A stretch of DNA of 40,946 nucleotides from Clostridia bacterium. GTDB lineage: Bacteria; Bacillota; Clostridia; Peptostreptococcales; Acidaminobacteraceae. This document shows, piece after piece, positions 16,459 through 25,669 of this stretch; within the stretch, counting starts at the first letter, position 1, and each line of letters opens with the position of its first letter. The stretch is from positions 1-40,946 of the forward strand of contig JAFGTX010000163.1 in assembly GCA_016938815.1 (NCBI GenBank). The letters run 5' to 3'. The notes under the pieces are model-generated. The model made no database searches. It was not told the origin of the DNA and was given only the letters and a program-made list of their open reading frames with translations. Position numbers and translations under genes: made by a program.

Positions 16459-18687
16459 TTAAATGGCATCGTGATAAGTCCGTGCAATGACTTCCTTTTG
16501 CTGGGCTTTGTTCAATTGGTTGAAGCGCACGGCGTAGCCGGATACCCGTATGGTTAGGGTTGGATAGCGTTCTGGATGCTGCATGGCATCTATCAGTAAG
16601 GTTCTATCGAGTACATTGACATTCAAATGATGGGCATGTTGGTTAAAATAGCCATCCATCACGGCAACGAGATTCTCACATTGGTCATTTAGTGTCCGCC
16701 CCAAGGTTTTAGGCGTGATGGAGAAGGTGCATGAAATACCATCTCTACAGTCGTCGTAAGGGAGTTTTGCAACTGAGTTGAGAGACGCTAGTGCGCCCGC
16801 CTGATCGCGTCCATGCATCGGATTGGCACCTGGCGCAAAGGCTTCGCCCGCTTTTCGACCATCCGGTGTAGCGGCGGTCTTTTTGCCGTAAACTACATTG
16901 GACGTAATGGTCAAAAGTGAGAGTGTATGCTCGGCATTTCTGTAAGTCGGGTAGTGTCGCAGTTTTTCCATAAAACTACGGGTAATGGCTACGGCGATTT
17001 GATCCACATCATCTTTATCGTTGCCAAAAGTAGGAAAACTTCCACTGATCTTAAAATCGTGAATATAGCCGTTTTCATCGTAAAGCGGCAGAGTCGCACC
17101 GTGTTTAATGGCAGAAAGCGAATCGGTGATCACGGACAGTCCAGCGATGCCAAAGGCCATATAACGATGCACATTGGTATCGTGTAAGGCCATTTGTGTT
17201 TTTTCGTAAGCGTATTTATCATGCATGAAATGGATGATGTTCATGGCGCTGACATATTGTTCAGAGAGCCATTCCATGTATTGGTTGAGACGTGCCCACA
17301 CTGTGTCATAGGTAAATTTATCCGGTGCGATGACAGGCATTTTTGGACCGATCTGTAAACCGCTTGTTGTATCATAGCCGCCGTTCAAGGCGAGTAGTAG
17401 CGTTTTCGGCAGATTGCTACGAGCGCCGAAAAACTGCATTTCTTTGCCAAGGCGCATTGCGGAAACACAACAGGCGATGCCATAGTCGTCACCATAAAGC
17501 GGACGCATCAAATCGTCGTTTTCGTATTGGATGGCATCGGTTTCTATGGACATTTTCGCGCAGTAGCGTTTGAAGTTTTCTGGCAAGGCCTGAGACCAAA
17601 GGACGGTCATATTTGGTTCTGGCGCAGGCGAGAGGTTCGTTAGCGTATGCAGGAATCGGTAACTGCTTTTTGTCACTAAGCTGTTGCCATCCGCATCCAC
17701 ACCACCGATGGATTCAGTAATCCAAAGCGGGTCGCCGGCAAAGAGTTCGTTGTAATCTGGTGTACGCAGTTGCCTTGCCATTCTGAGCTTGATGACGAAA
17801 TCATCGATGATCTCTTGAATATCGGATTCTGTCTGTGTGCCTTCCATTAAATCTCTTTCCGCATAAATGTCGATAAATGTGCTGACGCGGCCAAGGGACA
17901 TGGCAGCACCGTTTTGTTCCTTGATGGCAGCCAAATAGCCGTAGTAAATCCATTGAACCGCTTCCAGTGTGTTGGTTGCCGGTTTGGCGATATCATGTCC
18001 GTAGGCACTAGCCATGGTTTTCAATTGATTCAAAAAGTCAATTTGCTTGTAGAGTTCTTCCGACAGCTTGATACAATCTTCTGTCATGGCCTTCATGGTG
18101 AGCACGTCTTTATCGGCTTTTTTTTCAGAAATGAGTCGATCGATGCCATAGAGCGCGATGCGTCGGTAATCACCGATGATTCTTCCACGGCCGTAGGCAT
18201 CGGGCAAACCGGTGATGATGCCGGCTTTTCGCAGCTGTTTGATGGTATCTGAATAGACTCTGAAAACACCGTCGTTATGGGTGGTTTTGTATTTGAATTG
18301 AGTCTCTATGGTGTCTGATAATTGGTAGTTGTAAGCTTCACAGGCCTGTCTTGCCATGCGTATGCCACCGAAGGGATTGACGCCGCGCTTGAGTGGCGCA
18401 TCGGTTTGAAGGCCAAGAATCAATTCCTTGTGGCCCTTTAGGTAACCCGGGGCGTAACTGAGTAGTGAGGAAACGGTGTGGGTGTCGATGTCAAGTACGC
18501 CACCCTTATCGAGTTCAGCGACTTTTAATTGATTGAAGTAGGTCATGAGGGTTTGTGTTCTCTGAGTGGCTGGTGCTAGAAAGGCCTCGTCGCCGTCATA
18601 GCTTTTGCGGTTTAGATGGATAAAGTCTCTGACGTCGATGGTATCACACCAGTTGCCGGTTATAAAAGATCTCCATGCTGTGTTCAT
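16459..18687 (-). CDS. pflB: Formate C-acetyltransferase (pyruvate formate-lyase)
   Basis: This 742-residue glycyl-radical enzyme splits pyruvate plus CoA into acetyl-CoA and formate in anaerobic fermentation. The adjacent catalytic cysteines are Cys406-Cys407 ([10 protein letters not shown]), and the C-terminal radical loop RVSGYAVRF places the radical on Gly717. Domain order and length are those of authentic PFL rather than a choline- or glycerol-type relative. AGGAGG precedes ATG 18687. A ZTP riboswitch and intrinsic terminator fill the leader, tying expression to one-carbon/folate status, since formate feeds 10-formyl-THF. pflA follows immediately. Confidence 0.97.
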   Translation of the reverse strand: MNTAWRSFITGNWCDTIDVRDFIHLNRKSYDGDEAFLAPATQRTQTLMTYFNQLKVAELDKGGVLDIDTHTVSSLLSYAPGYLKGHKELILGLQTDAPLKRGVNPFGGIRMARQACEAYNYQLSDTIETQFKYKTTHNDGVFRVYSDTIKQLRKAGIITGLPDAYGRGRIIGDYRRIALYGIDRLISEKKADKDVLTMKAMTEDCIKLSEELYKQIDFLNQLKTMASAYGHDIAKPATNTLEAVQWIYYGYLAAIKEQNGAAMSLGRVSTFIDIYAERDLMEGTQTESDIQEIIDDFVIKLRMARQLRTPDYNELFAGDPLWITESIGGVDADGNSLVTKSSYRFLHTLTNLSPAPEPNMTVLWSQALPENFKRYCAKMSIETDAIQYENDDLMRPLYGDDYGIACCVSAMRLGKEMQFFGARSNLPKTLLLALNGGYDTTSGLQIGPKMPVIAPDKFTYDTVWARLNQYMEWLSEQYVSAMNIIHFMHDKYAYEKTQMALHDTNVHRYMAFGIAGLSVITDSLSAIKHGATLPLYDENGYIHDFKISGSFPTFGNDKDDVDQIAVAITRSFMEKLRHYPTYRNAEHTLSLLTITSNVVYGKKTAATPDGRKAGEAFAPGANPMHGRDQAGALASLNSVAKLPYDDCRDGISCTFSITPKTLGRTLNDQCENLVAVMDGYFNQHAHHLNVNVLDRTLLIDAMQHPERYPTLTIRVSGYAVRFNQLNKAQQKEVIARTYHDAI

Positions 18688-18737
18688 AATACCTCCTGTA
18701 TAAGCGAGGATGGGCCGTTTGGAAGGTTCAAAAAAAT

Positions 18738-18777
18738 AAAAAACGACACACCCGGGCTTTCGGTGCCCAGGCGGTCG
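18738..18777 (-). terminator. Riboswitch-controlled intrinsic terminator before pflB
   Basis: Reading the minus strand, CGAC-CGCCTGGGC pairs with GCCCGGGTG-T-GTCG around an ACCGAAA loop, followed by TTTTTT and more T after one A. The left arm contains the conserved CCGCC of the ZTP aptamer, so ligand binding and termination compete for it. Confidence 0.9.
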
Positions 18778-18847
18778 GCAAAATTTTGTTCATATTTCAT
18801 CTCAATCCCTCGTGGTAGTCTCCACTTTTTCCGCCAGTCTTGAAATG
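18738..18847 (-). promoter_or_regulatory. ZTP/ZMP riboswitch (pfl motif) controlling pflBA
   Basis: On the minus strand the leader shows the pfl-motif core: a 7-bp P1 (CATTTCA 18847-18841 with TGAGATG 18804-18798), then GACTGGCGG, a GTGG/CCAC hairpin, GAGGGA, a variable linker, and the conserved GCCGACCGCCTGGGC. GGCGG in the first half can pair with CCGCC in the second as the pseudoknot known for this class. ZTP riboswitches sense the purine intermediates ZMP/ZTP, which build up when 10-formyl-THF is short, and turn on one-carbon genes. Formate from PFL would refill that pool, so the gene context agrees. Confidence 0.93.
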
Positions 18848-18855
18848 TTATTCAG

Positions 18856-18884
18856 ATTATATACGGATATAAATGCATTGTAAA
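18856..18884 (-). promoter_or_regulatory. Sigma-A promoter of the pflBA leader
   Basis: On the minus strand TTTACA (18884-18879, five of six), a 17-base spacer and a perfect TATAAT (18861-18856). The start would fall near 18849, at the base of the riboswitch P1 stem. Confidence 0.85.
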
Positions 18885-18965
18885 GAGTAAAAAATATTTA
18901 TTATGTAAATCCTTGGGTAAATAATGGGCATTATTATTTTTAATATCAGCCAAGAAAGGAAAAAT

Positions 18966-20939
18966 ATGAGATTCATAATGTTTAAAATCAGGGCGTATAA
19001 AATACAATATGTACTTTTTGTATTGATTGCCTTTACGGTGATATTACAATTATCTATACCTAGCAGAGCCGCTATATTAAGTGAAGATTTTAATGCACTC
19101 TTTGAGAATCATGGTTCCATGATGTTGATCATTAATTTAGACAATGGCAGCATTGTTGACGTAAATAAAGCGGCGGTCAAATTTTATGGTTATAGTCGAG
19201 AAGAGCTTTTAGCCATGACCATTTATGAAATCAATACTTTATCACCAGAAGCCATTGCTGACAAGATGTCGGCTGCTGAAAGCTCTGAATGTAATTTTTT
19301 TTCTTTTGAACATGTCTTAAAGAATGGTGAAGTGAGAAATGTTGAAGTACATTCATATCCATATCAAGATGATCAAGGTCATCACTTATTGCATTCTATT
19401 ATTCACGATGTGACGGATAAAATTAAAGCGGAAGCAGAAGCGAAGCAGCAACGGATTATTATTTGGACCATTATTATAGTTAGTTTGCTTATTGTTATAG
19501 CAATTATGATACAACTCTTAAAGACACAGAGAAAACTAAGAAATATTTCAGAACGCTTTCAAGATTTATTTACCAATATGAACGAAGGCTTTGTCTTGTA
19601 TGAGATGATTTGCAATGAAAAGGGTGTAGCGACGGATTATCGTCTTTTAGAAATGAACCGTGTCTTTGAAGCCATAATGGATATTAAGAGAAAAGCGACA
19701 GACCAGAATGAAATGTCCAAAGTAATCTCTTATATGACGGTAAATCAATTTGAAAAGTATGCTGAAGTGGCTTTAAATAATAAGGAACTGTCATATGACT
19801 ATTATTCTGAGGTCTTGAAACGACACTTTACCGTTAATGTTTATAGTCCTAAGTATAAGCAATTTGCTATGATTTTTACGGATATTACAGATCGGATTGA
19901 AAAAGAATCAAAGATTGAATATTTAAGTTATCACGATCAATTGACAGGTTTGTACAATAGACGATTTTATGAAGAGGAGCGACGTCGTTTAGATATCTCA
20001 AGAAACTTACCATTTTCAACTGTTATGATGGATGTAAACGGTTTAAAACTATCCAATGATGCATTTGGCCATATTCTTGGCGATCAATTGTTACAATGCG
20101 TGGCAGAAGTGATTAAAGAAGAGTTTAGAGCAGATGATATTTTGGCTAGAGTTGGTGGTGACGAGTTTGTTGTCCTTCTGCCTAAAACATCAGAAGCAGA
20201 AGTTGCCCATATTGTATCTCGGGTCATGGAGCGTATGCAATATGAAAGGATCGATGTTCTGTCTGTTTCCGTCTCCATGGGATGGGCAACTAAAACAGAA
20301 ATGATTCAAGATATAGAAGATGTTTTTACAAAAGCTGAAGAGATGATGTATAGTCGTAAGCTAATTGAAAGTAAAGCCATGAGACTTAAGACAATTGATA
20401 TTATTTTGGATGATTTAAGACGGCGAAGTCAACAGCAGTATGAGCACTCACAAAATGTCAGTCAAATTTGTGGAGAATTTGGGCGCTTTATGAATTATGA
20501 TGATGATTTGGTCCAAGAGCTAGAACGGGCTGGTGCACTTCATGACATTGGAAAAATTAGTTTTTCTGAAAGTTTATTTGATGGGTCAAGGGGTTTATCA
20601 GACGATGAGTATGAAGAAATCAAACGTCATACTGAAATAGGCTATCATATTTTGAAATCTGTAGATGAGTATGCCACAATATCTGATTGCGCCTTGAGTC
20701 ATCATGAATGGTGGGATGGAACAGGCTATCCTCGCAATATAGCAGGTGAAAAAATACCGCTTTTGGCTAGAATTATTAGTATTGTAAATGCTTATGAAGT
20801 TATGACGTCAGAGCGGCCTTATAGAGAGACTCTGTATTGTCAAGATGCGCTTAAAGAACTTAAGCGATATTCGGGATCTCAATTTGACCCAGATTTGCTT
20901 GCAGCATTTTCCGACATGATATTAGAAAAGCATACTTAA
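18966..20939 (+). CDS. Membrane PAS-PAS-GGDEF-HD-GYP c-di-GMP signalling protein
   Basis: The protein has 657 residues from ATG 18966 (AAAGGA five bases upstream; the ATG at 18924 has no ribosome site). Order: membrane segment (about 14-31), PAS (about 40-152), second membrane segment (164-185), PAS-like region (about 195-310), GGDEF (DQLTGLYNRR 324-333, GGDEF 397-401) and HD-GYP (HDIGK 526-530, HHEWWDGTGYP 579-589). An intact I-site RADD (388-391) lies five residues before GGDEF, indicating feedback-controlled cyclase activity. In HD-GYP the late metal ligand Asp is Asn608 (VNAYEVM instead of ADAYEAM), which may cripple hydrolysis. It resembles the cytosolic homologue at 8.7 kb but is visibly more AT-rich than its neighbours. 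Confidence 0.92.
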   Translation: MRFIMFKIRAYKIQYVLFVLIAFTVILQLSIPSRAAILSEDFNALFENHGSMMLIINLDNGSIVDVNKAAVKFYGYSREELLAMTIYEINTLSPEAIADKMSAAESSECNFFSFEHVLKNGEVRNVEVHSYPYQDDQGHHLLHSIIHDVTDKIKAEAEAKQQRIIIWTIIIVSLLIVIAIMIQLLKTQRKLRNISERFQDLFTNMNEGFVLYEMICNEKGVATDYRLLEMNRVFEAIMDIKRKATDQNEMSKVISYMTVNQFEKYAEVALNNKELSYDYYSEVLKRHFTVNVYSPKYKQFAMIFTDITDRIEKESKIEYLSYHDQLTGLYNRRFYEEERRRLDISRNLPFSTVMMDVNGLKLSNDAFGHILGDQLLQCVAEVIKEEFRADDILARVGGDEFVVLLPKTSEAEVAHIVSRVMERMQYERIDVLSVSVSMGWATKTEMIQDIEDVFTKAEEMMYSRKLIESKAMRLKTIDIILDDLRRRSQQQYEHSQNVSQICGEFGRFMNYDDDLVQELERAGALHDIGKISFSESLFDGSRGLSDDEYEEIKRHTEIGYHILKSVDEYATISDCALSHHEWWDGTGYPRNIAGEKIPLLARIISIVNAYEVMTSERPYRETLYCQDALKELKRYSGSQFDPDLLAAFSDMILEKHT

Positions 20940-20949
20940 TAAGAGGCGT

Positions 20950-20978
20950 TTGCGTTCCAATAAAGTCTGTGATAATAT
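20950..20978 (+). promoter_or_regulatory. Possible sigma-A promoter for the yjdM-like gene
   Basis: TTGCGT (20950-20955), 17 bases, TAATAT (20973-20978), 37 bases before the ATG. Confidence 0.4.
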
Positions 20979-21014
20979 ATGTTACTGTGAATATAGAGAA
21001 CTGGAGGAATAGCG

Positions 21015-21353
21015 ATGCAAAATTTACCGAATTGTCCAAAGTGCAACTCGGAGTACACTTATGAGGACGGCAATATGTTGGTTTGTCCGGAATGTGCGCA
21101 TGAATGGACACCACAAGAATCTGAAGCATCAGACGAAGAAAAAGTCGTCAGAGATGCCAACGGTAATGTATTACAAGATGGCGATACGGTGACGGTCATT
21201 AAGGATTTAAAAGTAAAAGGCAGTTCATCGGTAGTGAAAATCGGAACAAAAGTAAAGAATATCAAATTGGTGGATGGCGACCATGACATCGACTGTAAAA
21301 TCGACGGCTTTGGAGCCATGTCTCTAAAGTCACAATATGTCAAAAAAGTTTAA
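21015..21353 (+). CDS. yjdM: YjdM/PhnA family zinc-ribbon protein
   Basis: This 112-residue soluble protein has an N-terminal zinc ribbon, CPKC at residues 7-10 and CPEC at 24-27, followed by the conserved [24 protein letters not shown] segment of the PhnA/YjdM family and a small beta domain. The family takes its name from the E. coli phn region, but members are usually not phosphonate enzymes and their role is unclear. A good GGAGG site precedes ATG 21015, and a strong terminator follows. It lies between two c-di-GMP genes but has its own likely promoter and terminator. Confidence 0.9.
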   Translation: MQNLPNCPKCNSEYTYEDGNMLVCPECAHEWTPQESEASDEEKVVRDANGNVLQDGDTVTVIKDLKVKGSSSVVKIGTKVKNIKLVDGDHDIDCKIDGFGAMSLKSQYVKKV

Positions 21354-21367
21354 TTGTTGAAGCCTAG

Positions 21368-21396
21368 AAAGTTGGAAGCTATTCCAACTTTTTTTT
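21368..21396 (+). terminator. Intrinsic terminator after the yjdM-like gene
   Basis: AAGTTGGAA/TTCCAACTT with a GCTA loop (stem arms end at 21377 and 21390), followed by eight T in all. Confidence 0.92.
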
Positions 21397-21454
21397 ATGA
21401 ATTTTTTTAAGATATTAAGGTATAATACAAGTACAGAGTGTTTAGGGAGTAATT

Positions 21455-23254
21455 ATGAAACGAAACGAGCTTAGGAATAAACTTTCAGCGGAACAGTTAA
21501 AACAAGCCATCGATATAAGCAAAATAGGCATATGGGAGTGGTCGTTGGATACGGATCAGGTATTTGTTTCTGATGGGGTATACAAAACGATCGGCATTTT
21601 ACCGGAACAATTTGAAAATACCATGACCTTTGTTGTCGGTAGGGTGATCCATCCAGAGTCGCGTATATACTTTATGAAGGCGATGGCTTTAGCGCGCAAA
21701 GAAGGTCGTGTCAATAACGATACATACCGTGTGAACCATGTGAGTAAAGCGGTTTGTTGGGTCAGATTTTTTTCAAAGACAGTCAGAGATGCCCAAGGCA
21801 ATGTCAGCAAGATTATAGGTACGTTGATGGAAGTGACGGAGGAAGTGGTATCTCAAAAGGCGTTGATGTCAGAACTGGAGTTTATGAAGAATATGGTCGA
21901 AACTTTGCCGACGCCGATTTACTACAAAAATCCCAAAGGGCAGTATGAGTTCTGTAATCAGGCATTTTTGAATTTTTTTGGACAAAAAAGAAAGGCGGTC
22001 ATTGGCCGGTCGATTGAGGATATTACATCTCAGGAATCCGTTGACCTAATCAAATTGGCAGATGAGGAGTTGTTGAAGACCCAAAAGGCACAGACTTTTG
22101 AAGGTAAAGTTGTCCCTTCGAATGGGACGCCCCATACGGTTGTTTTCAGCCGAGCGGCACATTTTAACCAACGCGGCACTGTAGCTGGCATTGCAGGTGT
22201 GTTTCAGGATATAACAAGCCAGAAGTCCATTGAGCGCGAAATGAATATGCTCTATAAAGCTAAGGATGCCTTCCTTTCGATTAATAGAGATATGATGATG
22301 TACAAGAGTGTTAAGGAATTCTTTCAGAATCTACATATACGTTTGCAGGGGATCTTTGAAAAATCAGGGTATTCAGCGGTATTGGAATTGGATGATGCTG
22401 ATATGCTCAGGATTATTTATAGTAGTGGTTACAATGAAAGTGATGTAAAGAAATTTGAACTGCCTATAAGGGATAGTTTCTTTGAACACAGCGAAAATTT
22501 AACGACTCAGAGGTCGATGCTGCTTAGTGAAGTGGATATGACTAAAGATGGGGGCGGTTTGGTCGTCGCTACCAAAGATGGCGCGGCGATAAAATCGATT
22601 CTATTGATTCCTGTGTGTGTCACTGGAAAATTGAAATGGGTCTTATCTTTTGACAGCAGTCAGAGCCATGCTTTCGATGAAATCGACGAATTTGTAGCAG
22701 AGTATATCCATCAAGAATTGCCGATTATCTACAGAATGTATGAACTTTATCAAAAGACGTTGATGTTGTCTCGATATGATGGTTTAACGGGACTTATGAA
22801 CAGAAGGTATTTTGAGCATGTTTTCGAGGAAAAACTCAACCGTGCTATCTACAGTAAAACGCAACTGGTTGTGATGCTGTTTGATTTGGATGGTCTTAAA
22901 CGGGTTAACGACAATTATGGACATCACGCTGGAGATGCGTATATAAAAGCTTTTGTTCAACTTTTGACGGAGGCATTTGCTGGTGTGGATATGTTGGCGC
23001 GTATCGGTGGTGACGAGTTTACGGGTATTTTTGAAAAGGCAGATATTGCGCTTTTGGTCCATCAAATAGAGACCTTGCGCCAAGCTTTTGACAAACAACA
23101 AATTCAATCGGGAGATATCGTCTTTAGTGGAAGTTTCAGTTATGGTATCGCCTCGTATCCGATGGATAGCAAGGATTTACATGAATTGCAGATGATTGCT
23201 GATCAGAAGATGTATAGAGACAAGCAATCCAGACGTAAAGGAACTTCTAGCTAG
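21455..23254 (+). CDS. PAS-PAS-GAF-GGDEF diguanylate cyclase
   Basis: This 599-residue cytosolic protein has two PAS domains (about 15-130 and 143-258), a GAF-like domain (about 265-430) and a C-terminal GGDEF domain (DGLTGLMNRRYF 442-453, DLDGLKRVNDNYGH 477-490, GGDEF 518-522). It should make c-di-GMP from two GTP. The position of the I-site reads AGVD, without the Arg, so it is probably free from product inhibition. The first PAS has WEWSLDTD and CWVRFFSKTVRD, typical of the PAS_3 fold. There is no HD-GYP or EAL partner domain. A TATAAT lies 28 bases upstream of the ATG, and a terminator follows the gene. Confidence 0.93.
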   Translation: MKRNELRNKLSAEQLKQAIDISKIGIWEWSLDTDQVFVSDGVYKTIGILPEQFENTMTFVVGRVIHPESRIYFMKAMALARKEGRVNNDTYRVNHVSKAVCWVRFFSKTVRDAQGNVSKIIGTLMEVTEEVVSQKALMSELEFMKNMVETLPTPIYYKNPKGQYEFCNQAFLNFFGQKRKAVIGRSIEDITSQESVDLIKLADEELLKTQKAQTFEGKVVPSNGTPHTVVFSRAAHFNQRGTVAGIAGVFQDITSQKSIEREMNMLYKAKDAFLSINRDMMMYKSVKEFFQNLHIRLQGIFEKSGYSAVLELDDADMLRIIYSSGYNESDVKKFELPIRDSFFEHSENLTTQRSMLLSEVDMTKDGGGLVVATKDGAAIKSILLIPVCVTGKLKWVLSFDSSQSHAFDEIDEFVAEYIHQELPIIYRMYELYQKTLMLSRYDGLTGLMNRRYFEHVFEEKLNRAIYSKTQLVVMLFDLDGLKRVNDNYGHHAGDAYIKAFVQLLTEAFAGVDMLARIGGDEFTGIFEKADIALLVHQIETLRQAFDKQQIQSGDIVFSGSFSYGIASYPMDSKDLHELQMIADQKMYRDKQSRRKGTSS

Positions 23255-23262
23255 ATTATTTG

Positions 23263-23293
23263 AAAACATGCTGTGGGAATCAGCATGTTTTTT
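23263..23293 (+). terminator. Intrinsic terminator after the PAS-PAS-GAF-GGDEF gene
   Basis: AAAACATGCTG/CAGCATGTTTT with a TGGGAAT loop, running into six T. Confidence 0.92.
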
Positions 23294-23363
23294 ATATTTT
23301 GAGGGAACTTTTTTGGATAGCCTTCGTCTAAAAGATAGGCATAAAGATATTGGAGGGTAACAT

Positions 23364-24332
23364 ATGAAAAAGATAGCAAGTATTTTAATGATTTTAGTGA
23401 CGTTGACTATGGCGTTTGCGTCATTTGCGGGTACGGAAAAAGAGTCAATTTTCGAAGTGAGAATAGAAGGTGATGTCTTTACGTTGACCTTGGATGAAAA
23501 TCCATCAACCGGTTATGAATGGGTTTATGAAATTGGTGATGAAACGCATGTATCGTTTGTGAAGAGTGGGTTTGATTCGGCTGAGACAGGGTTGATTGGC
23601 GCAGGCGGTCAACGAACATTGACCTTCAAGGTACTTGGAGAGGGTGTTTCGACGATCCATTTGGATTACAAACGTTCTTGGGAAGAGACTTCAGCGGAAG
23701 CAGTGGATGTTTTGGTTTATCAGCAAGGTCAGAAGCTGATTGTTGAGGAAGACCAAGAAGTGCATATCGTTGAAAATCAAGCTTTTGAAGGTAAATGTGC
23801 AATGATCGATGGTAAAGCCATGGCACCGCTGAGAGAGGTCCTAGAAACACTAGGCTATACCGTTAAGTGGCAAGCATCGACTCAGTCTGTAGAAATCAAC
23901 AAAGGCGCCCAATGGACGTCAATCACGATTGGCAAAAACGCTTATTTCAAAAATAAGATGGCACCTCAAGAGTTGAGTTCGGCGCCGGTGATTAGAGAAG
24001 AAATGACCTATGTGCCGATTGAATTTTTTGCAGATACGCTAGGCTTAAGTGTTGTTTACACGGATGGGCTATTGAAGATTCAAGAGGGACTTACGGCGAG
24101 TGTGGAAGGCTTTATTCAGTCTATGGAGATGAAAGATGGCGAGATTGCGACCCTTGTCATCGGAGAAAATATGGAAGCGGATGGTATGGAAGGTACTACA
24201 ATCGTTCATATTTCCTCGGAAATGACCTTGATGAATACGACATTGGAGATTGGTAAAAAAGTGCGTGTGATGACAGCACCGGTGATGACGATGAGTTTAC
24301 CGCCACAAACGGCAGGCTACATCATTTATTAG
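23364..24332 (+). CDS. Secreted chagasin-like inhibitor fused to copper-amine-oxidase-N domain
   Basis: The 322-residue protein has a Sec signal peptide (residues 1-22, KK then a hydrophobic core, cleavage near SFAG). Residues 28-120 look like a chagasin/I42 cysteine-protease inhibitor domain with its three loops: NPSTGYEW (46-53), GAGGQR (79-84) and KRSWEE (103-108). Residues 144-240 match the copper-amine-oxidase N-terminal-like domain common on clostridial surfaces (PLREVLETLGYTVKW and YVPIEFFADTLGL). The last 80 residues are a beta-rich domain I cannot name. It probably inhibits papain-like cysteine proteases outside the cell or at the wall. Strong GGAGGG site; single-gene unit with its own terminator. 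Confidence 0.85.
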   Translation: MKKIASILMILVTLTMAFASFAGTEKESIFEVRIEGDVFTLTLDENPSTGYEWVYEIGDETHVSFVKSGFDSAETGLIGAGGQRTLTFKVLGEGVSTIHLDYKRSWEETSAEAVDVLVYQQGQKLIVEEDQEVHIVENQAFEGKCAMIDGKAMAPLREVLETLGYTVKWQASTQSVEINKGAQWTSITIGKNAYFKNKMAPQELSSAPVIREEMTYVPIEFFADTLGLSVVYTDGLLKIQEGLTASVEGFIQSMEMKDGEIATLVIGENMEADGMEGTTIVHISSEMTLMNTTLEIGKKVRVMTAPVMTMSLPPQTAGYIIY

Positions 24333-24347
24333 ATTTTATGCAATCGA

Positions 24348-24375
24348 TAGCAGGCGACAAGCCTGCTATTTTTGT
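24348..24375 (+). terminator. Intrinsic terminator after the chagasin fusion gene
   Basis: ATAGCAGGC/GCCTGCTAT (24348-24356 and 24362-24370) with a GACAA loop and five T. Confidence 0.9.
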
Positions 24376-24382
24376 TATAATG
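24374..24382 (+). promoter_or_regulatory. Extended -10 promoter for the mechanosensitive channel pair
   Basis: TGT-TATAAT is a perfect TGn extended -10 that begins in the U run of the preceding terminator; no clear -35. The ATG is 28 bases downstream. Confidence 0.5.
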
Positions 24383-24409
24383 AAAGTGTCTAAATAGAGG
24401 GGTGATGGT

Positions 24410-25654
24410 ATGCATTTGGTGTTATATAAATATTTTGAGGCACAGAATTTTGGTTGGTCGGATGAGTTGTTATGGAGTTTTTCCTACGGCATGGCGTTGA
24501 TTGGGATTGCCTTACTGGCCTTTATTGCCTATAAGTTCACAAAACACTATATCGTGCAAATTATCGATCATATTGTTAAGCGGTCCAAAAATCAGTTTGA
24601 TGACCTGTTACAGGAAAAAAGGGTCTTCTCATCCCTGTCTTTTATTGCGCCGGCACTGGTGGTGCACTTATTTTCCAGCTCTTTTGGACGATTTGAGGCC
24701 TTGGTAGGACAATTGCTCTACGGTTTAGTCGTGGCTATTGTGGTTTTGACAATTTTTAGAGGTATTGACGTGGTCGTGCAGATGTACAACCAATATGCGT
24801 TTGCAAAAGGACGGCCGATTAAAGGCATTATGCAGATCGTTAAAATCATCATTGCTTGTTTCGGTTTTGGCATGATCATCGTTGTTTTTGTTGGGGATAC
24901 CACGGCAACGGTGCTTCTTGGTAGTATCGGTGGTTTGTCAGCGGTTGTCATGTTGATTTTCCGGGACTCCATATTGGGCTTTGTGGCAGGTGTCCAATTA
25001 TCGACAGGGCAGCTCTTGAGCATAGGTGATTGGCTAGAGATGCCTAAGTATGACGCCGATGGTGAAGTGGTTGACATTTCGCTTACTAAGATTACCGTTC
25101 GAAACTGGGACAAAACTTACACGTCCATTCCAGCCCATAAATTTCTTGAGGATTCTTTTAAAAACTGGGAGGGTATGACGAAGTCTGGCGGTCGTAGAAT
25201 CAAACGCGCCATTTTGATTGATGTGGGTACGATTGGATTTTTGTCTCCTGCTCAAATAGAGGCTTTGCAGGAGATAGATTTGATCAGACCCTATCTTAAA
25301 GGCAAAGTTTCGGAAATTGAAGATCATAATCGATCGATTGGCGTAGATGGTAGGGTATTAGCCAATGGCAGGCGTTTAACGAATATTGGAACCCTTCGGA
25401 TGTATATTTTAGAATATCTTAAGCACAATCCCAATATCCATTCAGAGGGATTTACGCTCATGGTACGGCAGTTGCCGATTACGGAAACTGGTGTACCCTT
25501 AGAAATATATTGTTTTTCGAAGGATATAAATTGGGTAAATTATGAGAGTATACAGGCGGATATTTTTGACCATGTTCTTGCCGTGATTCCAATGTTCGGT
25601 TTGCGGGTTTTCCAGCAGCCGTCTGGAAGTGATTTTAAGACTGTTATTAAATGA
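24410..25654 (+). CDS. ybdG: YbdG-type mechanosensitive ion channel (MscS superfamily)
   Basis: The 414-residue protein matches E. coli YbdG in length and layout: about five membrane segments (first near 22-45), a pore-lining segment SIGGLSAVVMLIFRDSILGFVAG, then the MscS beta domain with GDWLEMPKYDADGEVVDISLTKITVRNWD, and SFKNWEGMTKSGGRRIKR. These channels open on membrane tension and protect against hypo-osmotic shock; YbdG itself has a small conductance. A second, shorter MscS gene follows 15 bases later with its own ribosome site, so both are likely made together. Confidence 0.92.
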   Translation: MHLVLYKYFEAQNFGWSDELLWSFSYGMALIGIALLAFIAYKFTKHYIVQIIDHIVKRSKNQFDDLLQEKRVFSSLSFIAPALVVHLFSSSFGRFEALVGQLLYGLVVAIVVLTIFRGIDVVVQMYNQYAFAKGRPIKGIMQIVKIIIACFGFGMIIVVFVGDTTATVLLGSIGGLSAVVMLIFRDSILGFVAGVQLSTGQLLSIGDWLEMPKYDADGEVVDISLTKITVRNWDKTYTSIPAHKFLEDSFKNWEGMTKSGGRRIKRAILIDVGTIGFLSPAQIEALQEIDLIRPYLKGKVSEIEDHNRSIGVDGRVLANGRRLTNIGTLRMYILEYLKHNPNIHSEGFTLMVRQLPITETGVPLEIYCFSKDINWVNYESIQADIFDHVLAVIPMFGLRVFQQPSGSDFKTVIK

Positions 25655-25669
25655 TGAGGAGGTTCTGCT

